NCBI GenBank assembly: GCA_022829145.1
Contig: CM040746.1
Coordinates: forward strand, 33,580,212-33,644,211
Reading direction: 5' to 3'
DNA length: 64,000 bases
From: Albula goreensis
Taxonomy: Eukaryota > Chordata > Actinopteri > Albuliformes > Albulidae
In this document: positions 1-17,054 of the stretch, in pieces
Layout: each line of letters begins with the position of its first letter
Numbering within the stretch: position 1 is the stretch's first letter
Position numbers and translations under genes: made by a program
The notes under the pieces: model-generated
Databases searched by the model: none
What the model saw: only the letters and a program-made list of their open reading frames with translations
What the model was told of the DNA's origin: nothing

Positions 1-1536
1 TAATTGTTACAGTTGTAGTGTGTATGTCTATAACACTCAAAACCTGTCAGCTACACATCAGGAAATTCACATCGGCTCAATCAATACCTTGACATGACCG
101 TGTGTTTTTAAAAGAAACCATGTGTTTGCTCCATCTTTTTGGAGATGTGTTAGATCTGCAGGAAGATTTCCAGAGAGATGGCAGGTGAGGAAACCAACAG
201 GCACAGGTGAAAGAAAGGACAGGTATGAAATGCTAGGAAAACATATATTATTACAGTGAATCATTTTACAACAAGGCCAGAGATGGTGTCAATGTGTCAC
301 GCTGAGGCCTTCGCATGTTGTTTTGTGGCCATTTCTGTGTAAGAGGGACACACACAGTTATTGGTGTTTTTCCACTGTATGTCTCCCTGGCTGCCTTCAT
401 TACAGCAGGGGAGAGGACACTGAGGTCTAGAACTTCAGGCTTGATGCAGTGCTGCGTACTCTGTAGACCAGTGGCTTTCATTTCTGGTTCTTGAGGGCTG
501 CAGGGTTCACTGGTTTTTGCTGTAACACAACACTTAAATACCAATTAAAACAGTGGGTGACATAGTTGCTTCACCTGGTTTCTTGGGTCTGAGCTGCTTT
601 TGAAATTTCATATAAAAACCAAAATTGGCATACACTGTGGCCCTCAAGGACACAAGCTGAAAACCTTTGCACTAGACTGCAGACACATGACAAGCTTAGA
701 TCGACTGAATAGCCTATTTTATCCACTATGTTTCAAATTCCATTTAGCTGATGCTCTTCAAAAAGTTAACAAAGCAAGTTATTAGTTAAGTTATTGCAAC
801 TATGAAAAAGGCTCATATCTGGGACTTCAGCTTCCCTAAGTTCACCTCTCAAACAAGTTCAGTTTGGGCGGTTCTAACAGCATGTCGTCACATCGTGTGA
901 ACTCTCAACCAATGAGAGGGTACGATTGAGGTTCTTCTCGTCAGAACTTCCCTAGCAGCAGAGTGGAGAAGACAGGTAAATAGTTAGGAAGCTACTGTAT
1001 GGATACTGAGTTGACTGTGGGAATTTGTAGGGTCAAGTGTTGTTTGTGCGTGCATCTAACTAACCACACTCAATAAACAGCATTTGCGCAGGAGACCAAG
1101 TTACATCACAGAGACTGGTTACATCATGTTCTAACTGGGTAAAATATCTCCATCTCTCATCTCATTGAGCCATTTTCTGCAGTGTAAACAGAAGCATTGA
1201 GATTCAGGAGGAGACATTCCACTCCAGGTCCAGAGGTATACCAAAGACTTCACTAAGGACCACCCTCCCCCTTGCAAGCAGAGCTGCCACCTAATGTGTT
1301 TCTGTTATAGTCTCGTGCATGTGAAAAGGTCTTGTCAAAATGGTGAAACATGAGACTTCTTAAAAAACACCAGAAAGATCTCCACAGTTCCACAAAATTC
1401 TCATTACTACTGTTGATTTCACAAAATCCACATACCACATAGTTTCCAATTTTCCAAAATGTAAATGAGCCCTAAAACTGATGTCCATTTTAAAAATGCA
1501 TGATGAAACAGATGTAAGACTGTCATTTTTTTTAGC

Positions 1537-1765
1537 AGCATAGCAGGGCAATAGTGTAGGAAAGTGGTTAAAGAGCTGGTCCTGTAACCCTGGAATTGCA
1601 AGTTTGATTCTGAGTTAGGGCATAGCAGCTGCACTGGTGCCTTTGAGAAGGGTTCCTCACCCAATATTCCCCCAGTAACTATCCAGCCTCATAAATGTAT
1701 CGTGTGTAAAAGATGTTAACTTGTTCTGTATATGACTGTCTGCTAAATGCCTGAAATGTAGTACA
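1537..1765 (+). mobile_element. tRNA-derived SINE relic
   Basis: The layout matches the common fish tRNA-SINEs: a head with AGTGGTTAAAGAGCTGG, a B-box-like stretch (GCAAGTTTGATTCTGAGT), a middle with GCACTGGTGCCTTTGAGAAG, and a tail CTGTCTGCTAAATGCCTGAA near 1738..1757. It is divergent and hence old. It is not a functional tRNA gene. Confidence 0.75.
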
Positions 1766-3639
1766 TTATGAATGTGGGACATAACATCCAGCCTGAGAAA
1801 ACACAGATGATGTTTGTGTGTTAAAGGCTTCTGTACAACACCCTAATGTCTAGAAATATGTTATAACAATATTGTTTCTGTCCCAGTCAGGTAGAGGGCA
1901 GAACCCCCACCCTCACCCCCCAACCCCACAGGGTCACATCAGTGTTGATGTTCTTTATTAAAGGAAAACTACATCTTGTGTCTGGTCAACATTTTGTGAG
2001 ATGCAGTGGCTGGCTTGTATAATTACAACTTCCTGTCTTCTGCCATGAAAAACAAGGCCAACCTCTTCATCAATATGAAGCTACAGTAAATTTAATCTGT
2101 TTGTTATTTTGGATTGACCAACACCACAAATGCATACTCCCTTCCTCCGGTAATCATCCATGTAATTATTTCAGATGCTTAATATGTTTTATCATGGCTG
2201 CTCACTGACAGGAGAGCTTTCGAGGCTACAAGCTAACCATCTCTGTTGTGGTTGCAGGTTGTGCGTACTCCTTCAGGAAGTTATTCTTAATTAAAACGTT
2301 TGTACCATCAACATGTCCCAGGAGAACGTCGGATCATGCTTCGGTTTCCATTGGAAATGGCGTGGCCAGGCAAGCAGATTCTAACAGCATCATTAGCCAG
2401 TTCCCAACTACCAAACTACGATGCAACATCGAGTTTGAACAAGGCAGTGAAAGCATTTACACTACATGGGCTGCGGAGTTAAGGGTTTAAATATTGTTTT
2501 GCATACAGGCAGAAGATTAATGATGTCCTTTATCTTATAAATTACAGCTGAAGGGCTTTTGACTGAACTTTATGTCTTTACTATTTGTGTAACTTTGAGG
2601 GTGACCTCTAATTTATTATTGTGGACAGGCTATATGCTACATATCACAATTGGAGCTCAATGTTCTTGAACAGAAACACTTTTTCTCTGTTGTATTGTGT
2701 CTAGTTTATAGTACTTTGTCTGTTTGTGAGAGAGCTTTCTGGTAATATTAGTATCTTTTTCCCTTTTGCAATCCTCCTGACAGCACTAAAAATGAATGTG
2801 AATGTCAGCATTTGTAGCAGTGGTGTGGCTTGTTAATGAGGCAAACATAAAAGCACCATTATTATACTGCTAAGTGTGTGGCTAGCACACCTGGGTCAAA
2901 AACATGAGTATTCAAATATCTGCATTTGAAAATGGCATATGAGGTATGTTAAGTAAGTAAGGTATCAAATCATATTAATCCATATAATATCTTTGTATGT
3001 GCCCCAGTATTTACAATACTTTATTAGGAAATTAAACAGATATATTGTGGTGTTCTTTAATGTATAATAATGCATAAAATAATGCAATTCAATATTCTTT
3101 TAAAATACTATTCATATACCTTGAATGAATACAATGGCCAATAATATCGGCCCAGGGGAAAAATTAAAGGCTTATGTAAAACTCCATGGATAAAAAAATT
3201 TGGAACCGCCAGTGCAGAAACATTATAATCTTGGTAAATGGATTCTTTTAAACATAGGGTTTAAAAACTATGTTTATAAATTTATGAGACATATTTGAGA
3301 CCTGCTTCCCTTTAATAGCATGCTGACTAATTTCGGAAGTTAAATTGGATAAACGTCTGCCTTATTTGCCAACTTGGAATAAGATTTGCAGCATGGCTCA
3401 TTTCTGAGTTGGATGGTGAGAATGTGGGTGAAGGTTAAGTTGTGCTTTCTGTGTTTTAATAGATACTGCTCCACTCACCCTTCCAAAACTGCCACCACAC
3501 AATACTCAGCTTTATCCATCATTAAAAATGGACACAGTATTTATAAAGCTGTCTCCAAAACATTTCAGAGGAAGTTGTGCCCTCTCACCATCACCTTTCT
3601 CGCTAGCATTATTTGCAATGGTGTGGTGTGCCTTATCTT

Positions 3640-4005
3640 ATTGGTCAACCTTTATTACCACACCCCCTACTGCAACCTTTCATCTCTAATTAGACAGACT
3701 GTCTTCACCACACCCACTACTGAAGTCATCAATCTGTAATTCTACAGCACTGGTTACCACACAGACTCTAATTGGACAGTCTTCATTATGATACCTATTA
3801 GTGCAATCTTTACTTTCTAACTGGACAACCTTCACTGCCACACCAATTGGAAGGTCTTCATTAACACAAAATCTTCTGCAGTCTTTAATCTGTAATTGTG
3901 CAGCATTGGATACCACACAGACCACTACAGACTCTACTCTCTAATTGGACAGTCCTCAGTATGACACCCAATACTGCAGTCTTTACTCTCCAATTCTAGA
4001 TGGCC
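3640..4005. repeat. Degenerate minisatellite, about eight units of ~25-52 bp
   Basis: Successive segments repeat the pattern CCACACCCACTACTG, then a CAGTCTTTA-like middle, then CTCTAATTGGACAGTC. Full units are about 50 bp, and at least two (near 3750 and 3830) are shortened internally. The copies are strongly diverged. A weaker similar stretch may begin near 3480. Confidence 0.7.
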
Positions 4006-5899
4006 GTGACTGCATTGAAGATATCAGTTCTACCAGTACACTTTCATATCACTTATTATGATGACCACATCTAAACTGTTAAATTTACTCAAATTAAGCA
4101 TATTCTTCTTATAACACAGAATCCTCTGCCCTCCTGATTCTGGCCAAAAACACAACATTTAACCACCCAGACATGTCTGTGTTTAAAAATAAATGATCAT
4201 TTTTATGTTTTAGATGGCATTGTTACATTTTGCTCTTATTTTACCTATAATGAAATACATGGTGAGCTCAAATCAATGACAAATATTAGACATCAAACCC
4301 ATTCCCAGTGGTCCTTCACTGGTAATCAGTAAACAGCTGTGTATTAATAAAGAATACTTGGTGTTCCCAAACAGCCATAAAAGGTATTGGCTTTCCTATT
4401 TCACAGTCAGAATGGTTAATCGTCAGCCAAGGAGGCTGTTTGGGTGATTATTCCTCAACTGAAATAAAATACACCCATATTTTGCACAGCCTCTGACCAG
4501 TGAAAAGAAAATAATTTGCAAATAAAAAAAGTGTGGCTTCAGCAATTTTGTAGTTCTTATAATGCTAAAATCTCCTTGGTTAAATATTCATATCTGCAGT
4601 CTCATGTGTTTGCTCTACATCCCAAACCAGAAGGTACAGCACAATATTGCTTTAAGCAGACATCTCTGACAGATGATTTGGTGAAAGGTTAATGAGATTC
4701 CTTACCAGATCAATTAGAATCATATTTCAAAAATGAGGCTTTGTACCGGAGACACTTGAGTTTTGTTTTGCAGCTCTTCATATCTTATTCTACCTTGTGT
4801 TTCTTCAACTTTGATTAGCGAAGTGGCTAGAGATGTGAAACAATATATAAATGTCAGTTGCTTTCATAGAGCAGTGTTATGGAGACAGGTATAAGAGGAA
4901 AACAATTAAAGTAGCCAGCATTTGCCAATCAATTTTCCTCTGGTAATGGGGGGAGTCACTTTAAATTTGAGTCGCAGGGTGTGATAAGACATTCTAAGTT
5001 CTAACAGCTCTTCCCATACAGATCTACTGTGTATGTGTTGTTTTACGCTTTGGGCGAAATTGAGCTGGGTAGGGAAAAAAAAGGAGTACAAAAAAAAGGA
5101 AAAGGGAAGAAAGTCAAGTCGCCGCTGGCAACAGTGATCGACTCAAGACAGTGTATGTGATCAATACCGCCACGGGCCAGAGTGTGTGATACTTTTCACT
5201 AATCACTCTCTGTCTCAGGAGGGATCTGACGCACAGGCCACCGACATCCTCTGACACACAAAGAGTATTAAAAATATTAAAAAAACACGCCTACCATAAC
5301 AAAATGCCATGAATCTGCCATGTAATTTATTGAAGGCTATGATAATGGCTATGTCTTTATTTACACCGTTAGCATAGCATTACATGCATCTCACCTGAAG
5401 GTTAGCGGGCCAGTTCAGTGGCATGTAGATGCTGCATTGTTGAAATACCAAGCCAGGGTTTGTCTTTAACTTTGAGCCAATTGTACATTAAACTGTACTT
5501 AGGTGAAGGCAATTTTGACCAGGCATCACAAATATTATTTTGTAGTTTTTTTGAACCATTGTGACACACTGAATGAACTGTGAACGATTTGTGTTCTCAG
5601 ACTCCCACCAGCTCTTAAGACGGGCACTGCTGAAATTCTGAGTCCGTAGTGCCAAGCTCTATGATAATGTGACATGTCAGATAAAAGTTTTCTTGAAGAC
5701 TGTTTTGGAATTTGTTCAACTGAGTTATAGAGCAAGGGTCCAAAAGTATAGTCCTGTGTTTTTAGGTTTTTCCTGTGGTGTCCTTTTGATCCACAGCTAT
5801 TCCTGGATTTGAAAACAATATGTCTGGACTGCAAATTGATCGATGACTCAAATTAAGAACTTTCCTTAGAAACCCCATAAACTCTCACACCCCGAACCC

Positions 5900-5926
5900 A
5901 ACCCCTCACCCCTCACCCCTCACCCC
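5900..5926. repeat. CCCTCA tandem repeat beside the donor (G-runs in the transcript)
   Basis: Four CCCC blocks are separated by TCA. In the pre-mRNA they become GGGG runs about 20-50 nt downstream of the donor of the 790-bp exon. Confidence 0.85.
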
Positions 5927-5942
5927 GCCCACGGTCACGGTC

Positions 5943-9007
<3,065 letters not shown>

Positions 9008-9083
9008 GAAAAGAAAAGAAAAGAAAAGAAAAGAAAAGAAAAGAAAAGAAAAGAAAAGAAAAGAAAAGAAAAGAAAAGAAAAG
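9008..9083. repeat. (GAAAA)n microsatellite
   Basis: About fifteen uninterrupted GAAAA units, followed by a unique GGCCTC flank. Confidence 0.97.
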
Positions 9084-12000
9084 GCCTCTTGTGAGAACGC
9101 CGGAGGTCTAACAAAAAACAGCAATACCCCAGAACAGAAGACCGCTGAGTTCAGGGCTGCTTCCAGCGCCCAGCTGCAAGCAATGGCCTACACAATAAAC
9201 TGTTCAGTGATAAGTCAACTTTAACAGAGTTTATACAAGACCAAAAGGGCTAAAATATACTCTTATCATGGGGGAAATGTACTCTATCAGACTTGATTTA
9301 ACACCAGCCATGGTGGTGTGTGTGCGGCTAAGAGGATGATCCCGAGTGCACTATCTTGCAGAAGACTCTGCCACTTTCTATTACCCACTGTTACCCACCA
9401 GCGCAAAAAGGTGTGTAGCTCTGGTGAAGTACATTAGGCCTGAAATTAGCTTCCTGCGGTGCCAGCTAATCTGGTCCTGAGGAATATGGACAAGTTCATT
9501 AAGGGACAGTCCTACCGAAAGCAAATGAGCGTGTTTCGATGTGGCAGTTCTCGAGAAGCCCACACTCCCCCACCCCCCACCCCCTCAACTGCACAGGATC
9601 GAAGTCCATTGGATTTTGACATCCCACTTTGTGTGAATGGAAGTAGGTGTTCGCTGCAGCGTTCAAAATTGCCCTGACTGACCGATTCGATCCAAAGTTC
9701 AGTAAGAGCCAAAGACATTCACCACACACCCTGACAGCAGGGCCAATGGGGCAGAACATTCATTTCAGATTGAGCCCATTCTCCTGGCTTTCAGCACAAT
9801 GAACAGCTAAACAAATATGTGTTGCTACTGTTCTGTACCGTCTAATAAAAAAGCAAGAGTCTGGCATTCACTACATTATATGAGGGTAACAGAATTTAAA
9901 ATGTGTTAGCGGCTGCTCAGAGACACTATAAATGGTTTTGCAGTTAAAAGCAAACACGGTTAGAAACAGCTCTTTTGAAATAAAGTTGTGAAGCCTGCAG
10001 AATGCAAAATACAAACTTCAGCACTTGCACGTAGCACGTAGCATGTAGCACATCTCAATCATTCTTGCCTTTTGTTTCAATAACTTTGTCTGGTTTAGAT
10101 TCAATTGTGACATCACTCCTAACATTTGGGCTTTGATCAGTTAAGTGGTCTGAAGTTGAATTTAATGGTAACATTTTTACAAATATGAATTAAATGTTAA
10201 CAGGCCACGATGGCTTATCGTAAGTGCATTGTGTTGCATATTGTTTTCCTAGACACATAGAACATGTTCAGTATTAAATTATCTCGGATAGAGCGCATTT
10301 TAACTCTGGTAAGAGTTAATTTTCTGCTTATTGGACTCATAAAACTGTCAGAATTAACACAGAGCATTTCACTGTGAATCATTCTGTATTCTGTGTGTTG
10401 TTGGAAGGAGATGAGGTGCTGTTCTGTTTGACACGTGAGAGAGGGGTACCGAAAGCGTGAGTGGATCCATCAGACCGAGGCTTTACTGGCAGATTGAGGT
10501 CAGAGTGAGTTATGTCTAGAGCTCGGAGGTGATCACTCATTTGGCCCCCGCTAAAAAAAAAAACGGCGCCTCGGTGCGGTTTGTCAGCCTCGGCCACCTG
10601 CGACACCCAGCGCCCGGGTTAAACGGCTGCGAAGCAGAATCAGCGTTTGCTGAAAATCCGTGATTACTTACTACACCTGTAAAACAGTGACTCAGTGCCA
10701 TGTTTTATGTGTTCTGCAAATGATGAGACTCCCAGGAAAATATTTTTACCTCCACCCCCACCCCCACCAGCCCAACCCCGCCACCCCCACACCCTCCACC
10801 TTTCCCTGCTGCCTCCATCTCACCTGTTTTTTTTTTTTTTACCCTGTTTCAAAAAGCAGATCATTTTTTAGGGGGCCAAATTGGGCTCATTTTGTGTCAC
10901 CTTCCCACAGTATTTTTAAGATGTTTACTCTCCTGCAGTATCTTGTTTACAACCTTTAATGTGACCTCACTGGTGCTTTTTTTTCCCACAAGGGGTGTAA
11001 GTTGTTGTGCTGTAGAAAATGTGATGCATGTGTCGTCTTTAAAAAAAAAAACCATGCCCTCGGGAGCATTGGCCGGAGGTGTGCAGATTTTCCCGCTGCT
11101 GTGTGCTGAAACGAGGCATCGTTTAGCTGCCTGCACTGCCAAAACATTATTGGGATGCAGCAAATTATGTTGTACAGGCAGTGCAGAGGTCAGTGTGACC
11201 TTGAAAACTGTCACCTTGCCAGGCTGCCAAACCACTGAGCGAAATTTGCAGTCCATCCAAATTCACTCTACTTTTTTTTTTTTTTTTTGAGAGGCTGGCT
11301 GACGTCCAGCTGAAATCTGCCCGGCTCGCGCTCCATGTTGGATCTTGGTGTGAACAAGCTTCAGGCTTGTATCTCTGTGTGCGGAGCTGTCTTTTGAGCA
11401 TGGTATTTATGGGGGGCAGGGGGTGGGGGGTGGGGTGCAGCGGGGGTGGGGGGTAGAGCGAATCATCACTTTAAAGCGTTCTCTACGTTCTTTTCATCTC
11501 GTGTCGGGTTGGCCGTGAACATGCTATCCTGGAGATCAAAACCTAACACAGGTGAGTCCACACCACTGTTCTTGCAGAAAATAAAAATGGTAAGCGATCT
11601 TCTCCCCGAATCATTGCTTTTAACCAAGGATCTGCTGTACAAAATCTCTGTCTCTCCTCCCTGAAATCATCAATAGAACTGTGGGGTTCTGTCAAACCAA
11701 ACATTTCTGCACTACCTTTTAAACTGAGACCAATGGAACAGAAAGCACAGTGCATCATTTCTATATTTTTGCCTACCATCCTGGAAACTTGGTTCCCATT
11801 CAGTTTGAGCCTAATATCGATTGTTACAGGAGAACCCATGAAGACCATCATCTCTGTTTCCACTGACATAATCTTCCATTGTGAAAATGTGATACTTTTC
11901 TCCACAAGCTTGCAGACTTGAAGTCCCATCTCTTAACCTGCAGTTAGCCATTGCATGGTCCCTCTGTGTTCCATTTCAGGCCACAGGGGGGAGCAGTTGA

Positions 12001-12642
12001 CTGGAAGTGCATTGCCAGTGCCTGTCTTCATGCATTCCATCTAATTCCAATTGCGTCTGCTGTTGCCGTTCTTTGCTGGCCCGCTGGCAGGCCCCTCTCT
12101 CTCTCTTTTTCCCACTGCACAGAAGTGCCATTGTGAGGCGTAGCCACAATTATGGAACACCAAATATTTCCCTGCATCTCATCCCTTACTCTCAAGAACA
12201 CTCCCCTTTATGCTATTCTCTGAGGGAATCTTAATCCATTGCTCTTCTATTACAAAAGGGCGAGAGGCGTTTTCTGAACTGTTGACAGCTCCATTGAATA
12301 TTTTATAGTCCCTGGTTTCTGCGGTGGAGTCAGGTCATGGTACGAGCCACAGGTTTTGGCAGGGACTAAGCATTGAGCGGCTGCTCCTTCCTTTGTGTGC
12401 TCTATCATTAACAATGAAACATGGCTCCAAATGCTAAAAAATAGGTCAGCCCTGCCTGTGATCCATCAAACGCACATAATTTTCTTCCTCCTTTTCCATG
12501 TTTTGCTCCATTCTTTGTGTTATGTTCTTTGTGTCCTTTTTCTTCCTCTCTTATTACATGATAATTCAGACTTTTCAGATCCAATCTTTTGTACCTGGTA
12601 GCCTTAGACATGACTCTGCTGCACTGCCCCCAAACATAACAA

Positions 12643-12646
<4 letters not shown>
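9084..12646. other. Intronic stretch with only simple-sequence patches
   Basis: It holds a C-rich patch (10751..10802), T tracts near 10828 and 11272, and a G-rich block (11411..11454, listed separately). No coding or mobile element was recognised. Confidence 0.55.
11411..11454 (+). repeat. G-rich block, G-quadruplex candidate
   Basis: Six or more runs of four to six G within 44 bp, with one- to five-base spacers. The plus strand is G-rich, so the transcript carries C runs and any quadruplex would form in DNA. Confidence 0.75.

Positions 12647-12709
<63 letters not shown>
12647..12709. repeat. (CA)n microsatellite
   Basis: About 31 uninterrupted CA units. Confidence 0.97.
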
Positions 12710-12714
<5 letters not shown>

Positions 12715-15700
12715 AAATGTTTTCCTCTTTTCCTGTTCCCCAGAATTCAGTCATGCTACACCTTACATGAAGTAAGTTACATTTTTCATTCCATATCAGA
12801 GGTTACAGCCAGTTCTCATTTGTGCATAAACAGTATTGGTCAACATGTATGCTAATAACAGAGACAGCCATTAAGCTATCTTAGATCTATAATGCAAGAT
12901 ATAAAGTCCTCTGTACAGCAGGTAAACCCTGTAAGGTCAAGCAGAGGGCATGCAAAACGTTCCTCTCTCTGTGGCATCCCCAGTCGAGCCTGGCTATGAG
13001 TATGTGTAATTCTGTCTGTGGTGATGCTAATGGATGAGTTTTCTCACATAATGTCACTGTAAGCTGGGTTTCAAAGGTAAGTACCTGGCTCACTTCACTT
13101 TGGGGGGTAGCTTAAAATTAAGTAGGACGCCAATATCTACATCTTGGGCATCAGTAACATGTCCGCTTACTGTATCTCGGATTTTCATTCATCCTATTTT
13201 CATAGGATAACAAGGATCTCTGTAATTAAAACATTGGCGCTTGCATTATCTGTCATCTCTATTTTAACGGTACCCTGCTGATGATTGAAAGTGCGTGACG
13301 TTCTTCAGATAAAAAAAAAAAAAAATAAAAAATTGCTCCCTTGCAGTGAAGCAATTGTCAACCATGTGACATTTTTGACACCGGAGTATTCTCTCACTGG
13401 GGCAGATATGTATACGTTTCACAACATTGCATGCTCTTAATTAAATGGGTGTGTATTAATTTAACATTCATTGAATATAAAATAGGAGTATTTGCATACT
13501 AATTTGATAAGGCACTGCTCATCCGGTAAACGCCAAGTTGATAATTGTGAAAATATTAAGCAACAAAGCTAGGATTATATTGGCTTATTGAAAAATATCA
13601 TTGCATTTAATTAATCTGCATCTGTGCTGAAAATCAAAAAGTAAGACCATGACGATTTAACCGAACATGCAATTGTATTTATTTCTGTCATGCCACAGAT
13701 TCACAGATTGCATTCCCCAGGAATATCGAATTGCGATTGTTCACCGTCTGATTATCACATGAGGTGATACCCTGCTCTGTTTCTTCACAGGATTGTATTG
13801 TTGTTTTCTACACATTCATGTACGACACCCCGCTCCCCCTACTTGTTTTCAGTGCTGTGGCTACATTGTCTCCCATACTTTAGAGTAGTAAATAGACCAT
13901 TCAGAGCCAAGGCGGTGCTTCAAAGCTAGGTGTGAGACATCACAGCTGATCAGAGAGACAGGGGCGCTTGGCTGTGAAATGATGAGACTGAGTGGAAATC
14001 ACTGAGGCCAAACCTATCCCACTCTTTATGTGCAAAACGAACCAGCTCCAGATACGGATCTTTGACTCATCTTCTATGGATTTATCTCCAAAATCAACAG
14101 CACTGTAAAATAAGAAGTAGAGAAAGAAAGAGAGGAGGCACTAGTCTAAAATAAGAAATAGAAAGAAAAAAAACAGCCGCTGTTGGCACTGGATGTAACT
14201 CACACTGTAAGCGGGTGGCCAGTCAATGTTTTGAGCCAGCTCCAGGCCCAGTCTAGCGACTGCCACCTCCCACCAGCCCCCCCCAGGGGCTCCTACATCT
14301 CGATCTGATCTTGAGTTCAGCTTCCTGCACGCTGGCCCCTGCCTGGCCCAGGGTCTCTCCAGGGAAGACCACAAGCAGCTCGGAGATAAAGAGTCAGGCG
14401 GAAGGGAGGGGGAGGGTTCGAGGAGGGCTAAAAATGGCCTGATCGACGGAGCCAGCGGTTCCAGGATCGATTCCCCTCCCGAACCCTGTGAGAGTGATAT
14501 CTCCTGCTAATCACAGACTGACGTCCGGCAGTCGATGCCCACATGCCCCGCGGGCCAATCGACACGCGGCAGCCCTGCTGTCCATGTCACTCTGGCAGAA
14601 GTGTCTCACACTCTCCCTACGCCTTCCTTTTTCATGCTTTTGACAGTAATTTTTTTTTATATAACTGCATCATTAAATACAATTGTTAGCAGGTCGTTTG
14701 TGTAGGTCTGGCCTACAGCAGCACGATGCTGCATGCTGTCTGGACAGCGGTTATGCAGGACACCCCTATCTGCTTCAGGATTTCATGCCTTCTCTTTACT
14801 AATTAGGCAATTTGACATTTTAGCAACATTTTTTGACAAGCTCATGAATGACGGTTGAGGAATGTTTTTGAGCCAACAGCAAATCAGCTGTTATCTATAA
14901 TATAACAAAACTGTTATCTTACCTACGACAAAACCAGATTTTACTTGTACAGCAAATGAGCTGTTTGGGCCAGGTTAATGGGTGGAAACTAAAAATCTGT
15001 ATGGACTGGTCCCATAATAAACTTCCATTCATTTTATTCTCAATTATTACATGATGCATAATGATAGTGTTACGCAATCTGTATGGTATCATAAGTGCAT
15101 TATCAAATCAACCAGTTACAGAAGGGGACATAATGCCCTTTTTTCCCCAGAAGATGACCGTAGGCAAACAAATGATAGCCACATTAGATGAACAGGCAGG
15201 AATGTCCTGTTTGCCCAACATAATGGAGTATGTTCATGCTTAATGAGCTCTGATTGGCCTATTGCTGCACATCAATTGTGGCCTAATGAAATAGGCAACC
15301 GATCTGCTAAAACAACAAGCGGTGAAACGGAATGAAAAAAGAAGAGAGAAATCAGCGTAGAACAGAAGATGCCGCAAAAGCGACTGTGGAGGAGGGAGGC
15401 ATAATTAAGGGTTATCTGTGTTTATCTCAATGTCACGATTGCGTAAGCTCCCCTGCTAATCTCATTTGATCCATAACCCGTTGAAAATGTTTCCCGTCTT
15501 CACTCCATGTGTAATACACAAATGCACTCACACAATCATTGTGTACCAATTATTATCTCTGTTTACCTGAATTTTAAAAATAGATTCTGGGATAAAAATT
15601 CTGAACAGTGATGTATTCAGATACCACAGCTGTGCTGCAAGCACTGGAGGATGACAAATAAAAAACCAAAAGGCCTATTCTGACAAAAATCTCTCTCCAA

Positions 15701-16587
15701 ATATAAATCAATCTTCACATACATTTCCTCTGCAATGTCCCTAAATCGCTGCAGTTTTACATGCTCAGCACGGGCTCACTGGCAGCTAAAAATACGCCGG
15801 TTTTAAATAAACAGCGACGCTAATAAACAATGAATCAACCGCCGTTTAGAAAAGGCCTGCATAGGACGAAAAATTTACAGTCTCACAAAAAAAAGTAGGA
15901 AAAAAAAAGCCGAAAGCGGGAGGACGGGAAGGTGGGATTCTATTCCTGGATGCACTTGGCCCAGGAGTGCCAGATGGGACGGCGGAGTCATTTTTTGGTT
16001 GTTAAGAAAGCCTTGTAGACAGGGCAGTTAAATGTGTGATAGACAAATGATTGAAAATGCATATGAATGCCTGAGGGGAGACTGGGAGGCCACCGTGGAG
16101 AGGTGCTGAGGAGGTAGCTTGGTAGGGGACTGTGGTGGGGGGTGGCGGGGGTGTGTGACAAGAAGAAAGCAATCCTGGACACATCTGGATCCTGACTATT
16201 ACCTGGGGAGAGCCAGCAGCGCTCTCCTGTTCCAAACGGCTGAGCCAGACTCAGAGAAAGCCAGGAAATGCAATGTTTGGGGGTGTAGGGGTGGGGGGTA
16301 CGGTTTCTGCAGGGGGTTTCAATTTCAAAACCAAAACAGGTGAACTGACTTTCATAACAGTCACACGGTTCCACAAGGTTTCAATTTATTTTTTTTTTTA
16401 CTCAACAGTAGCTCATTCAAATTCTGACATACAGTATAAAAAATAGACATGGGTTTCATTGCACAACCCTGATCAAAAGCAGACCGTATTTTCAGAAGGT
16501 AGAGTACGTGTGTGAATGTGTGAGTGTGTGTGTGTGTGAGAGAGAAAGGAAGAGAGAGAGGTTGCTCTGAGCAACAATAAGCAATAA
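12710..16587. other. Intronic stretch with no recognised element
   Basis: Unique-looking DNA. The segment 15340..15480 has mixed composition and TAAT-rich motifs without repeats, and is a possible conserved noncoding element. A purine-rich patch lies at 14400..14420 and a short GT run at 16524..16540. Confidence 0.5.
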
Positions 16588-16745
16588 AGGGGCAGTGTGT
16601 AATGGGAGGATTGCAGTCTCAAATCCCAGAACTGCTGTACCTTTTAAGCATGGGTGCTTAAGGTGAGTTGCTTCAGGTGCAGCTGTTTTGGACCCTGTAT
16701 CGGATCATTTACTCACATGCACCCTGAATAAATGATCACACTCTG
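16588..16745 (+). mobile_element. Probable tRNA-derived SINE relic
   Basis: GGCAGTGTGTAATGG, then GATTGCAGTCTCAAATCCCAG (B-box-like), then AACTGCTGTACCTTTTAAGC match the order of the other SINE relics here, with a degraded head. Confidence 0.5.
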
Positions 16746-16790
16746 ATCCTATTATCTATAATAATCACAATTAGCATTATATATTCAATG

Positions 16791-16849
16791 CTACGACTAC
16801 TACTACTACACCTACCCTACCTCTACTACTACTACTGCTACTACTACTC
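16791..16849. repeat. Imperfect (CTA)n microsatellite
   Basis: CTA/CTACT units with several interruptions. It directly precedes an AT-rich TTTA tract (16856..16906). Confidence 0.85.
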
Positions 16850-16854
16850 AGCAA

Positions 16855-16978
16855 TTTATTTATTTATTTTTATTTTTTTATTTTATTTTTATTATTTTTT
16901 ATTCCATTTATCTGTATTGTATTAAAATTTACCGGACTGCTATGAAAATCTAATTTCCCTTCGGGGATGAATAAAGTC

Positions 16979-17037
<59 letters not shown>

Positions 17038-17054
17038 ATCTATCTATCTATCTA
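16855..17054 (+). mobile_element. Retroelement 3'-end fragment with (ATCT)n tail
   Basis: A TTTA-rich segment leads into ATTTCCCTTCGGGGATGAAT, then AAAGT, and then about eighteen ATCT units with one interruption near 17037. This CGGGGAT-AATAAAGT-(ATCT)n ending is a common 3' end of fish non-LTR elements and their SINE partners (family knowledge). The family was not identified. Confidence 0.6.

Noticed and set aside
3640..4005. Possible CRISPR-like repeat array
   Set aside because: Units are tandem, diverged and of uneven length with no spacers, and the context is a vertebrate intron.
12408..12770. Cys-Val and Thr-His repeat ORFs
   Set aside because: They translate the (CA)n microsatellite. 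The same applies near 18800, 25278..25671 and 61780..62031.
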